From: CAWJMN01 sp963844055
Lineage (GTDB): Bacteria; Planctomycetota; Planctomycetia; Pirellulales; Pirellulaceae
Assembly (NCBI GenBank): GCA_963844055.1
Contig: CAWJMN010000002.1
Coordinates: forward strand, 1,550,001 to 1,614,000
Reading direction: 5' to 3'
DNA: 64,000 bases
Shown: positions 16,833 to 24,354 of the stretch, piece by piece
Numbering within the stretch: the first letter of the stretch is position 1
Layout of the letters: each line of letters opens with the position of its first letter
Notes under the pieces: model-generated
The model's database searches: none
Seen by the model: the letters and a program-made list of their open reading frames with translations, nothing else
Told to the model about the DNA's origin: nothing
Made by a program: the position numbers and the translations under genes

Positions 16833-19163
16833 CTACTTCTTGATGAGCTGAACCGCGTCGGCATGCACGACACCATCCGCACCTTCGGTCGAAAGTGTGA
16901 CGACCGTTTTACCGGCAGGGAACTCAAACTGCCCCAGCGAATGGAAGGCTTCGGGATCGGTGCCGGTCTCGCGCTGGTTAAGGCGCAGCTTTAAGGGTTT
17001 TTGTCCTTCACGCTCGACGGTACATGTAGTGCGTGTGGAGCGGTTCTCATGGCCGACCCAAGAGAGCCGCAGCTCGTACTTGCCGGCAGCGGGGACAGTG
17101 AGCTCGTAGCGAGCCTCGGACTTTTCAGGCGGACTGGCATAGTGATAGCCTTCGGCGACGTATGGACTGACCCCCATGCCGGCGGTCCATTTTCCGGTGA
17201 GCTGTGCGGAAGCATCATCGACCACGATCCCTTGCAGGTTCTTCACAGCGACGCTTTTGCCTTTTGCCTTGGGAACGCCAACCACGTTGTCGGTGGCCTT
17301 CGACAGATAGGGGACGACGGAGGGGGAATTAGAATCACGATAGAGATCGCCACTGAGCGAATCACGACGCATGGCCCCGGGCTCTTTGAGAAGTCCCTTG
17401 AGGTCTTCGAGGTAACGATCATAAACATCGCGCGGCTTGGCATCGCGCAGAACGCAAAGATACGCGGCCTTGCCGACGACTTCACCCATCATGCCGCACG
17501 TGCGCATCACGCGAACCGTGCCGAGCGCTTCGTGATCGACGCTAAGGCAGCGGCCTGCCATGAACAGGTTGGGAACATTCTTGGAATAGAAACAACGATA
17601 AGGGACAGGATAGCCGTTCTTGCGATCAACGCCTGCTCCGAACTCTGCTCGTGAGATGAAGGGATTGTCAGCGTACTTTTTGGCGAACTGCTCTTTGGGA
17701 TAGTGCAGGTCGATATCCCAGGTGGTGGGAACGCAGCCATCGGGAAATTCTCGGCCGCTGATGATGTCTTGCCGATTGAGAACGACGTCCCCTTCCAGTA
17801 AGCGCGATTCACGTGGCCCGCCGACATAGGCGACCCACTTCAAAGCGGCCTGAGCATACTTCTCTTTTTCGGGACCGGTCTTCATGGCGGTGAATGCGCC
17901 GAAGATGGCCCGCAGATTCCAATCGCGAATGAGTTCAAGGTCTTTAATCGGATCTTTGTTGAAGCCAGACTCCCAAAACCATTCGCCCTTCATGAAGGGC
18001 TTGCCATCAATTTCCGAAACGCTTTTCACCGTCTTTGGAAAGTCGCTTAGCTCCAGCGGAAGGGCCCAGGGAGTTTGCGGCCAATTCTGCGAACCGGCTT
18101 CGTCTTGCCAGTACCACATGTTGGACATTCCCATCCGGCCCTGAGGCTCGATCTTGTATTTGGCGCCGGCGATTGCGCCGACTACGCCATGGCCGGTGCA
18201 ATCGCAAAAGAGCTTGGCCTTGAAGAGTCGTTCTTTGCCCGTTCGAACTTCGAGCGCGGTGATCGAGTTGATCTTGCCATCGGCATCTAATGCCGCCCCC
18301 ATCGCAAAATGGCCGAGAAATAGCGAGAGGGACTTTTCGCGACGTACAACTTGCTCTTTGCGGTCGTCGCTAAAGTGCTCGCCAGCGCCGGGAGAGTCGG
18401 GGGCGTGGTCGGCAAACTCTTCGACGATCTCTCCTAGGTGAGGATACTTGCCACGGAGCGTTCCCCCTTGTGCCCAAACGCGAACTTCACTGCTGCCGTT
18501 GCCTCCCAGTACAAAGCGATCTTGCACCAGCGCGACCTTGAGCGATTGACGTGCGGCCGAAACGGCAGCTGCGATCCCTGCATAGCCACCGCCAACAACG
18601 ACTAGATCGAATTCGCCCGCAGACTCTGCTTGCGGCGGATGACCTTGCCATTTTTTACGAGCCGCAGCTAGATCTTCGGCAGCAGGCAATTGGAACTGGG
18701 GATCACTACTAAACAGGATCGCATCGCAGCGGCCGTCAAAGCCGGTCATGTCATGTAGCGCGAGATTCAAGTCGCCAGCGGCAAGATCAAGCGCGCCGCC
18801 CGATTGCCAATGCCATGGCTCCCCTTCGATTCCGAAGTCGGTAGGAAGTGGCTGGCCGTTGACGAGCAATTGAAAGCGGCCGGGAGCGCCGGGGGCCTTC
18901 CAGGGCGCGACCCAATCTTTGGTACGAACCCAAACCTGATAGCGGCCAGCGCTGGGAACTTTGATGGTGGTCGTGGCGTCGGCGACCGGCTTACCTAGGC
19001 CGTGAGCTAGTAGGTAGGGAGAACCGACGAGTTGTGTGAAGGCCGTATCGAGCGACCAACCGCCAAGTTTTTCAAACGACTCGGCCTCGACGAGAATAGT
19101 CTCGGCAGAGCAGGTCGAAGTGAACAGCCCCAGCGTGACTAGAGCGAAGAGGAGGGCTCTCAT
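16833..19163 (-). CDS. Secreted FAD-dependent oxidoreductase with N- and C-terminal carbohydrate-binding-like domains
   Basis: The 776-residue protein has a signal peptide (1 to about 20). An N-terminal CBM6/golvesin-like sandwich (ETILVEAESFEKLGGW, GRYQVWVRTKDW) runs to about 170. A FAD_oxidored Rossmann core follows (DLVVVGGGYAGIAAAVSAAR, VLGGNGSSEVRV, LFCDCTGHGVVGAIAGA, LFMAGRCLS), and a golvesin-type domain (about 635-776, AGKYELRLSWVGHENRSTR) closes it. Family members are annotated as xanthan-lyase-associated flavoproteins; the substrate is probably carbohydrate-linked. The ATG at 19163 has GGGAG upstream and starts the signal peptide; a start at 19193 would add 10 residues. It ends close to the N-terminal region of the NosR-ApbE gene and is probably cotranscribed with it. 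Confidence 0.82.
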   Translation of the reverse strand: MRALLFALVTLGLFTSTCSAETILVEAESFEKLGGWSLDTAFTQLVGSPYLLAHGLGKPVADATTTIKVPSAGRYQVWVRTKDWVAPWKAPGAPGRFQLLVNGQPLPTDFGIEGEPWHWQSGGALDLAAGDLNLALHDMTGFDGRCDAILFSSDPQFQLPAAEDLAAARKKWQGHPPQAESAGEFDLVVVGGGYAGIAAAVSAARQSLKVALVQDRFVLGGNGSSEVRVWAQGGTLRGKYPHLGEIVEEFADHAPDSPGAGEHFSDDRKEQVVRREKSLSLFLGHFAMGAALDADGKINSITALEVRTGKERLFKAKLFCDCTGHGVVGAIAGAKYKIEPQGRMGMSNMWYWQDEAGSQNWPQTPWALPLELSDFPKTVKSVSEIDGKPFMKGEWFWESGFNKDPIKDLELIRDWNLRAIFGAFTAMKTGPEKEKYAQAALKWVAYVGGPRESRLLEGDVVLNRQDIISGREFPDGCVPTTWDIDLHYPKEQFAKKYADNPFISRAEFGAGVDRKNGYPVPYRCFYSKNVPNLFMAGRCLSVDHEALGTVRVMRTCGMMGEVVGKAAYLCVLRDAKPRDVYDRYLEDLKGLLKEPGAMRRDSLSGDLYRDSNSPSVVPYLSKATDNVVGVPKAKGKSVAVKNLQGIVVDDASAQLTGKWTAGMGVSPYVAEGYHYASPPEKSEARYELTVPAAGKYELRLSWVGHENRSTRTTCTVEREGQKPLKLRLNQRETGTDPEAFHSLGQFEFPAGKTVVTLSTEGADGVVHADAVQLIKK

Positions 19164-19294
19164 CGGTGAACTCCCGGGAATTTCAGCGAACAACGGACAG
19201 GTTTGGAGAATCGGCCTATTGTAAGGGGAGACTGTGGGAACTTCCAGCGATCAGGAACTTGGTACAGCCTGAAGTGGAAAGAGAGAAGGTTTAG

Positions 19295-19325
19295 CCACAG
19301 AGGGCACAGAGTACACAGAGAGAGC
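19295..19325. repeat. CACAGAG-type short tandem repeat
   Basis: Four near copies of an 8-base unit of the form CACAGAGG/G follow one another (CCACAGAGGGCACAGAG and onward). This kind of low-complexity repeat is common between planctomycete genes. Two more clusters with related units follow in the same gap. Confidence 0.7.
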
Positions 19326-19338
19326 AACGGAAGAGTGG

Positions 19339-19368
19339 ATTTTCAGAGCCGGAAGCGTCAGCGACCGG
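19339..19368 (+). repeat. 30-base dispersed element, orientation 1
   Basis: This copy carries TCAGAGCCGGAAGCGTCAGC. Its near-perfect reverse complement is at 19585-19615, and a further copy is in the second duplication unit at 20649-20679. Confidence 0.65.
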
Positions 19369-19415
19369 TCATGCCTCCAATGCCTCGCTGCTTAGAAAAG
19401 GAATGGAAGACAGTG

Positions 19416-19490
19416 AACCACGAAAAGCACGAAAGACACGAAAAAGAAGAAGGCAGAGGATTGGTACACGGAAAGACACGGAGGACACGG
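19416..19490. repeat. ACGAAA / ACACGG short repeats, two clusters
   Basis: The first cluster (19416-19446) repeats CACGAAAAG/CACGAAAGA units; the second (19465-19490) repeats ACACGGAAAG/ACACGGAGG units. Both have an 8- to 9-base period, like the CACAGAG cluster upstream. Confidence 0.65.
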
Positions 19491-19550
19491 CCAGCAGGGA
19501 GAGACGGTTTGAGGGAGCAGGAGCGGAATAGAATTGCTGAGGTGGTTTGT

Positions 19551-19571
19551 GACGCGACAAGATGTCGCGTC
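19551..19571. repeat. Palindromic hairpin, copy 1
   Basis: GACGCGACA and TGTCGCGTC form a perfect 9-base stem with an AGA loop. There is no T-run. It is repeated as part of the tandem duplication at 20615-20635. Confidence 0.7.
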
Positions 19572-19584
19572 TACTTTGGGAGAT

Positions 19585-19615
19585 GGCCGTCGCTAACGCT
19601 TCCGGCTCTGAAAAT
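19585..19615 (-). repeat. 30-base dispersed element, orientation 2
   Basis: This is the inverted partner of the element at 19339-19368, reading GTCGCTAACGCTTCCGGCTC on the + strand. It lies just downstream of the palindrome and inside the first unit of the tandem duplication. Confidence 0.65.
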
Positions 19616-19704
19616 GCATGGCGCGTTGGCGTCGCTGCGATAGGAAGGTGTGTTAGATTGGCGGAGGGGTTTTGGCGGGCGAAAGACTTTTGGGAGCGGG
19701 CATT

Positions 19705-20527
19705 GTGATTCCTCGACGTTATCATTTGGCGATAGTGGCCGGCCTATTGGTGTTGGCAGCTACGTTGATGACGTTTTTTTTACGCTGGGGCTCCCTCCGC
19801 TGTATTAGTCACGATTGTGTTTGGCTCACTGTTTGGCCAAGCGATTCTTTCGGCTGCCTGGCTGACACTTGGCCCTGGAGTTTACTGGCGGCGAGCGTTG
19901 CTGTCGGTGAGCTGGATGATCCTTGTAGGAGGTTCGATTAGCACGAGCTACTTTGTCTACGGTCCAGGCTTCAAGGATCCGGGGTTTTACTTTGTAATTA
20001 ATTCTTGTTTGCTGGGGCAATGGTTTTTTGTCCAAGGAATATTGTGGTGCTTGTCGATGGCGACGGGACTGAAATTGCAAACGGCTCAAGAGACCTCTTT
20101 AGCGAATGACGCTGGGCATCGGCAGTTTGGAATCAAACAGTTAATGCAGTTCACTGTCATCGTGAGCGTGTTCTTGGCAATTGGACGGGCGGTGATAACC
20201 CTCGTCCCTTTTCAGACTTCCTTGCAAGAGTTCTTAGTGATTGCCTTTGTGTTCCTGGCAGCGGTGGTGCCATTGTTGCCACTGATGTTGGCGCCGCTAC
20301 TTCCGCGGTGGTGGATATTGGCGATTTTTGCTGGCGTGGTGCTGTTTGGATTTGGAACTGCGATAGAACTTCCACTCATCATGCTAATGGATGAAGACAA
20401 AGACACCAACAGCCTTTACATGTTTGCTTTGGTCAATTGCGGCGCGGCAGTTTGGGTGCTAATAGTACCGCTGGCTGCGAGATGGAGCGGGTACCGCTTG
20501 GCGCAAGTAACGGGGCCCGGGAAGTAG
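19705..20527 (+). pseudogene. Multi-helix membrane protein, copy 1, frameshifted at a T8 run
   Basis: The copy matches the intact paralog at 20769-21590 along its length, but the frame breaks at eight T's (19774-19781). Removing one T restores MTFFYAGAPSAVLVTIVFG and joins the two frames exactly; the aligned segment is 37 bases here and 36 in the paralog. The restored product would be about 273 residues with several membrane helices and a central FGIKQLMQFTVIVSV segment like that of many planctomycete membrane proteins. The start is taken as the GTG at 19705, behind GGGAGCGGG. It may be a true pseudogene, a slippage-expressed gene or a sequencing error. Confidence 0.72.
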
Positions 20528-20614
20528 GCCAAAATCCCAGGAACGGGAATGGAGAGAGGTGTGAAAGAGACGGTTGGGGAGCAGGAGCGGAATAGAATTG
20601 CTGAGGTGGTTTGT

Positions 20615-20635
20615 GACGCGACAAGATGTCGCGTC
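20615..20635. repeat. Palindromic hairpin, copy 2
   Basis: Identical to the 9-base-stem palindrome at 19551-19571, carried by the second duplication unit. Confidence 0.7.
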
Positions 20636-20648
20636 TACTTTGGAAGGT

Positions 20649-20679
20649 GGCCGTCGCTAACGCTACCGGGTCTGAAAAT
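20649..20679 (-). repeat. 30-base dispersed element, copy in duplication unit 2
   Basis: Reads GTCGCTAACGCTACCGGGTC, differing by a few bases from the copy in unit 1. Confidence 0.6.
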
Positions 20680-20768
20680 GCGTGGCGCTTTGGCGTCGCT
20701 GCGGCAGGAAGTTGTGTTAGATTGACGGAGGGATTTTGGCGGGCGAAAGACTTTTGGGAGCGGGCACT

Positions 20769-21590
20769 GTGATTCCTCGACGTTATCATTTGGCGATAGT
20801 GACCGGCCTATTGGTGTTGGCAGCTACGTTGACGACGATCTTTTTCGACCCGACTGGTTCCGTACCAATTTCCACGATTGTGTTTGGCTCACTGTTTGGC
20901 CAAACGATTCTTTCGGCGGCGTGGCTGACACTTGGTCCTGGAGTTTACTGGCAGCGAGCGTTGCTGTCGGTGAGCTGGATGATCCTCGCAGGAGGTTCGA
21001 TTAGTGCTAACTTTTTTGCCTACGGTCCAGGCTTCTATGATTTGGGGCCTTTCTTTGTGTTCAATTTCTGCTTGATGGGGCAGTGGTTTTTTGTCCAAGG
21101 AATATTGTGGTGCTTGTCGCTGGCGACGGGACTGAAAATGCAAACGGATCAAGAGACCTCTTTAGCAAGTGACGCTGGGCATCGGCAGTTTGGAATCAAA
21201 CAGTTAATGCAGTTCACTGTCATTGTGAGTGTGATCTTGGCAATTGGACGGGCGGTGGTAACCCTCATCCCTTTTCGGGCTTCCTTACAAGAGTTCTTGG
21301 TGATTGCCTTTGTGTTCCTGGCAGCGGTGGTGCCATTGTTGCCACTGATGTTGGCGCCGCTACTTCCGCGGTGGTGGATATTGGCGATTTTTGCTGGCGT
21401 GGTGCTGTTTGGATTTGGAACTGCGATAGAACTTCCGCTCATCATGCTGATGGATGAAGACAACGACAAAAACAGCCTTTACATGTTTGCTTTGGTCAAT
21501 TGCGGCGCGGCGACTTGGGTGTTGGTGGTGACGCTGTCTGCGAGATGGAGCGGGTACCGCTTGGCTCGAGTAACGGGGCCCGGGAAGTAG
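20769..21590 (+). CDS. Multi-helix membrane protein of unknown function, intact copy
   Basis: The 273-residue protein has about seven hydrophobic segments and few charged residues. After two N-terminal helix pairs there is a soluble loop (QTDQETSLASDAGHRQ) and then FGIKQLMQFTVIVSVILAIGR, which resembles the sequence that introduces helices in many planctomycete membrane proteins. Two further helices precede an acidic stretch (LMDEDNDKNS) and the last helix. The GTG at 20769 was chosen because GGGAGCGGG lies just upstream and the paralog has the same arrangement; a TTG at 20736 is the alternative. It is the intact partner of the frameshifted gene directly upstream. No enzymatic motif was seen. 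Confidence 0.75.
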   Translation: MIPRRYHLAIVTGLLVLAATLTTIFFDPTGSVPISTIVFGSLFGQTILSAAWLTLGPGVYWQRALLSVSWMILAGGSISANFFAYGPGFYDLGPFFVFNFCLMGQWFFVQGILWCLSLATGLKMQTDQETSLASDAGHRQFGIKQLMQFTVIVSVILAIGRAVVTLIPFRASLQEFLVIAFVFLAAVVPLLPLMLAPLLPRWWILAIFAGVVLFGFGTAIELPLIMLMDEDNDKNSLYMFALVNCGAATWVLVVTLSARWSGYRLARVTGPGK

Positions 21591-21748
21591 TCGAAACGAC
21601 CAAAAACGGGAATGAAAACGGCCGGATGTCCACGACGGCAACCTGCGGCCCTGAAAGATTGGAAAAAGTTTTCGTGTGACGTAAGTGCTTAAAAGACAAG
21701 CCATTGCGGCGAAGGCCAGGGCTGCTGAGCAGCGAGGCGGAAAAAGGG

Positions 21749-21768
21749 GAGTGACCAGACGTGTCACT
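21749..21768. repeat. Dispersed hairpin repeat, copy 2
   Basis: Twenty bases identical to 7900-7919, with a 6-base stem AGTGAC/GTCACT around CAGACGT. The flanks are G-rich on both sides here, unlike copy 1. Confidence 0.6.
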
Positions 21769-21848
21769 GGGGTCGCGAAAATACCTGTGTGGAGTCGAGG
21801 GACTTCCAAGAGCGAAACCAACCCCCTTTTTTGATAAGCGAGCAAACG

Positions 21849-22109
21849 ATGGAAACTTCTCACAAACGCCCCATGATCGGCCGTGCCATGCGTCAGTCGG
21901 ATGACTTGGTAGCCGTGTTTGAGTATTTGGATTCGAAGGGGGCGACAACACGTCGCGTTGTCAGCCCGATTCGGTTCTTGGGAAACGATCGCTTTTTGGG
22001 ATTGTGCCTAAGCCGAGAAGAGCCGCGTCAGTTTTATCTTGACCGGTGCAACAATGTGCGGTTGGACTTGGCGGTGAATTATGTGATGCCTGTGGCAATG
22101 GCGAATTAG
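21849..22109 (+). CDS. Small WYL-like domain protein
   Basis: The 86-residue protein reads like a single WYL ligand-sensing domain: VAVFEYLDSKGATTRRVVSP, then RFLGLC, then PRQFYLDRCNNVRL, matching the order of conserved positions in WYL regulators (an aromatic strand, Arg-Val-Xaa-Pro, and a final Phe-Xaa-Leu-Asp-Arg). There is no helix-turn-helix and no other domain. The ATG at 21849 was chosen because it starts a compact domain; an in-frame ATG at 21789 would add 20 residues. If the fold is right it may bind nucleotides or nucleic acid. It is a single gene between repeat-rich DNA and the CHAD gene. Confidence 0.55.
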   Translation: METSHKRPMIGRAMRQSDDLVAVFEYLDSKGATTRRVVSPIRFLGNDRFLGLCLSREEPRQFYLDRCNNVRLDLAVNYVMPVAMAN

Positions 22110-22196
22110 TGAAAAGGGAGGGAAAAGAGCTTCGGATTTGTGGACTGTTGGGCGTTTTTGAAGCGTCGGTTTTTGGTCGAATGTCTTGGCCGGGCG

Positions 22197-22205
22197 TGTT
22201 ATACT
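22197..22205 (+). promoter_or_regulatory. Possible extended -10 promoter for the CHAD gene
   Basis: TGTTATACT fits an extended -10 element (TGnTATAAT with one mismatch). No well-spaced -35 box is evident. It lies about 118 bases upstream of the CHAD start. Confidence 0.35.
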
Positions 22206-22322
22206 AGGAGGCCCTCGTAGTAATGAAATTTTTCCTGCGGGTGGATGGTACCGCAGATTATTGTTCCCGCGAACACGGAGGTTGGCGAGCCAACCAACCG
22301 TCTCATTCAAGGGAAGCACCCG

Positions 22323-23243
22323 ATGGCAAAGCTGGAGAAGTGGATTGAAGGCATTGCTGCCGAGGATTCGGTGGGGATGGCCGCACGGATCTCGCTGGAG
22401 TCGCGGTTGGCGGCGGTGCAGAGTGCCTTGCCGTTGGCAGCGAAGCATTCTGACGAAGATATTGAGCATGTGCATCGGCTGCGAGTTTCTGCGCGGCGAA
22501 CGATGGCCGCGATGGATCTGTACCGCGAGCTATTGCCGAAGAAGCAATTGAAATGGTTTCGCAAGACGTTGCGAAGTCTGCAACGAACGGCAGGGAAGGC
22601 TCGCGACCTGGATGTTTTGGTGCGGGACTTGGTTGCCACTGCAGGGGACGATGCTCGGTCGATCTTGAGCGATGCGGCAATGCAGCGTTCTAAAGCACAA
22701 AAGCCCTTGCTGGCCCTCCACCGCAAACTTAAGCGGGATGGAACGCTGCGGAAGCGGACCAAGAAGCTGATTTCCAAGATTGATGCTGAGCAAGACGATG
22801 GAGATGAGGCGGGCCTACTGGCGTGGGGCATTTTGAGGCTGAGGAAGTCGGCCGAGCGATTCTTTAAGGCAGCGCCAACGGACATGCAGGACTTGCCGAG
22901 CCTGCACCGCTTTCGGATACGAGGTAAAGAGCTGCGGTATACGATTGAGTTGCTGGCGACGGCATTTCCGAAGGGGCTTCGCGAAGAGATCTATCCGATC
23001 ATCGAGCAGCTACAGGAATATCTTGGCAAGGTTCATGACCAGACCGTAGGGCGGGATCGACTGCTGGAGTGGTCTTTGGCTGGGAAGAGCAAGGCCAGGA
23101 AGCAGCTGGCTGAAAAACTGGCCGCAGCGAAAGAACGGAAGCTTCGCTTGGAATTGCGAAAGTTTGCGCGTTGGTGGACGCCTAAGCTGTCGACTCGACT
23201 TTGGCGATTGTTTGAGCGGCTGTTTAAGTTGGCGGCAAAGTGA
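22323..23243 (+). CDS. CHAD domain protein
   Basis: The 306-residue, Lys/Arg-rich, all-helical protein has the repeated CHAD pattern: EHVHRLRVSARRTMAAMDLYR in the first half and LHRFRIRGKELRYTIELLA in the second, with the basic residues that line the polyphosphate-binding surface. CHAD proteins bind inorganic polyphosphate and are often next to polyphosphate enzymes; none is seen here. The last 50 residues are highly basic. The ATG at 22323 has AAGGGAAG just upstream; the longer frame from 22245 adds residues that do not fit the family. It is probably cytoplasmic. Confidence 0.88.
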   Translation: MAKLEKWIEGIAAEDSVGMAARISLESRLAAVQSALPLAAKHSDEDIEHVHRLRVSARRTMAAMDLYRELLPKKQLKWFRKTLRSLQRTAGKARDLDVLVRDLVATAGDDARSILSDAAMQRSKAQKPLLALHRKLKRDGTLRKRTKKLISKIDAEQDDGDEAGLLAWGILRLRKSAERFFKAAPTDMQDLPSLHRFRIRGKELRYTIELLATAFPKGLREEIYPIIEQLQEYLGKVHDQTVGRDRLLEWSLAGKSKARKQLAEKLAAAKERKLRLELRKFARWWTPKLSTRLWRLFERLFKLAAK

Positions 23244-23303
23244 CCAATTCGGGGATTGGGGCTGAACACCGGCCAGCCCCGAAGAAGCGTGACATTCCAC
23301 CGC

Positions 23304-23341
23304 GCAAAAAAAGACCGACCCCTCAGTGAGTGGCCGGCCTT
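23304..23341 (-). terminator. Intrinsic terminator of the outer-membrane barrel gene
   Basis: In the minus-strand RNA, AAGGCCGGCC pairs along its length with GGUCGGUCUU (two G-U pairs) around an 11-base loop, and a run of seven U's follows. It begins about 30 bases after the stop at 23371. Confidence 0.82.
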
Positions 23342-23370
23342 CGGATTGGGTACGAGGGTTGACGTTACGT

Positions 23371-24354
23371 TTAGTAACGCAGGATATAGTCAACCGTGAG
23401 GCGGTTCGTGAGAACGCCATGGGTCGAGCTGCATGGCAGTTCGTAGGCAATGCCGATTTCTTGCAATTGGGTTGGCTTGAACTTCATACCAAAGGCACCG
23501 GTCACAATATTGCTGCCTGCAACACCGGTCGAGCCAAAGTTGAAGAGGTCGCCACCTTGGATACCGTTGAGGCCGGCGTTTCCACCGTTGCTCATCCAGT
23601 GGTACCAGTTGCCTTCCACGAAGCCGTAGAGGCGAGTGCCGCTAATTTGGCGGTCCAAGTGACCCGACCAGTAGAAGACTTGGTTTTCGTCAACCTTGTC
23701 CGAAGGAAGACGCAGACCAGCGGTCGTCAAAAAGTGGTTGCCGCAACCGAAGGCAGCACCGTAAGAGGCAAACAGGTTGAACTCGCCCGAACCGTTCCCT
23801 TGCAAAGCTTGGCGGCTGCCGACAGGGAGTTCGTACGTCGTTCCTACGCTGAGGATGCGTAGCGAATCGAGGTCCTTCCAGAGGTTATATTTCAGACCCA
23901 CCGAAACGTCGGCCCAACCATCATCTAGCGGTGCACCTGGGCTGGCCCAAATGAAACCGTCTTTGGTAGCGATGATCGAGAGGTCTTCGGTAAGAGCAGC
24001 ACGCACCTGCATTGCAAGGAGTTGCACATTGCTGGAAGGGATCGCACCGCCAGCCAAGGCAGGAATGTTGTGCTGTAGGAAGATAAACCGGGCCTCCGTC
24101 AAAGTACGGGGATCTTCAAAGAAGACCGGGTTCGTCATCGGGCTGATGAAGTCTGACCAACGAGTGTCTGTGGCCTGAAAGATACCGAGCAGCGGGCTCT
24201 TACTGCACCAGTCGTTTTCACATTCGTAGCAGGGTTGCTCTTCAACGACTGGAGCGGGCGTTACTTCAGGACCGGCCCATTCTTCGGCAGTGGCGACTCC
24301 GCCCATACACAACATAAACGCAGCAAACTTCGTCCAATTCTTTACGCCGAACAT
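23371..24354 (-). CDS. Putative outer-membrane beta-barrel protein
   Basis: The 327-residue protein has a signal peptide (1 to about 22) and a short cysteine-rich stretch (CYECENDWCSK). Alternating strands typical of a barrel follow, ending in NRLTVDYILRY with a terminal aromatic residue, as expected for BamA recognition. Strands such as ADVSVGLKYNLW, LSVGTTYELPVGS and LYGFVEGNWYHW are seen. Similar proteins are widespread in planctomycetes and have no settled function; a distant relation to transporter-like barrel families is possible. The ATG at 24354 has AAGGAA upstream and opens the signal peptide; a start at 24408 would bury it. The gene has its own terminator. Confidence 0.72.
   Translation of the reverse strand: MFGVKNWTKFAAFMLCMGGVATAEEWAGPEVTPAPVVEEQPCYECENDWCSKSPLLGIFQATDTRWSDFISPMTNPVFFEDPRTLTEARFIFLQHNIPALAGGAIPSSNVQLLAMQVRAALTEDLSIIATKDGFIWASPGAPLDDGWADVSVGLKYNLWKDLDSLRILSVGTTYELPVGSRQALQGNGSGEFNLFASYGAAFGCGNHFLTTAGLRLPSDKVDENQVFYWSGHLDRQISGTRLYGFVEGNWYHWMSNGGNAGLNGIQGGDLFNFGSTGVAGSNIVTGAFGMKFKPTQLQEIGIAYELPCSSTHGVLTNRLTVDYILRY

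Larger units (their letters stand above)
19164..19704. other. Repeat-rich intergenic region
   Basis: This stretch has no convincing gene. It holds three short low-complexity repeat clusters, an inverted pair of a 30-base element and a 9-base-stem palindrome, which are listed separately. Open frames across it translate to HRGHRVHRE- or HEKHERHEK-like strings, which are repeat artefacts. Confidence 0.7.
19502..20545 (+). repeat. Tandem duplication, unit 1
   Basis: Unit 1 of a direct duplication with a period of about 1064 bases. It includes the palindrome, one 30-base element and a complete copy of a membrane-protein gene. The boundaries are approximate; similarity starts near AGACGGTTTGAGGGAGCAGG and runs past the stop codon to about GGAACGGGAATGG. 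Confidence 0.8.
20569..21616 (+). repeat. Tandem duplication, unit 2
   Basis: Direct repeat of the unit at 19502-20545 with point differences throughout, an altered early coding segment and one base fewer at the T-run. The end is placed near AAAACGGGAATGAAAACGG; exact limits need an alignment. Confidence 0.8.

Noticed and set aside
19203..19643. 146-codon open frame across the repeat clusters
   Set aside because: Its HRGHRVHRE and HEKHERHEK strings come from the 8-9-base repeats; there is no ribosome binding site.
21360..21951. Overlapping minus-strand frames of 151-167 codons
   Set aside because: They run antisense to the intact membrane-protein copy and through a hairpin repeat, and similar frames exist at the first copy only because the DNA is duplicated.
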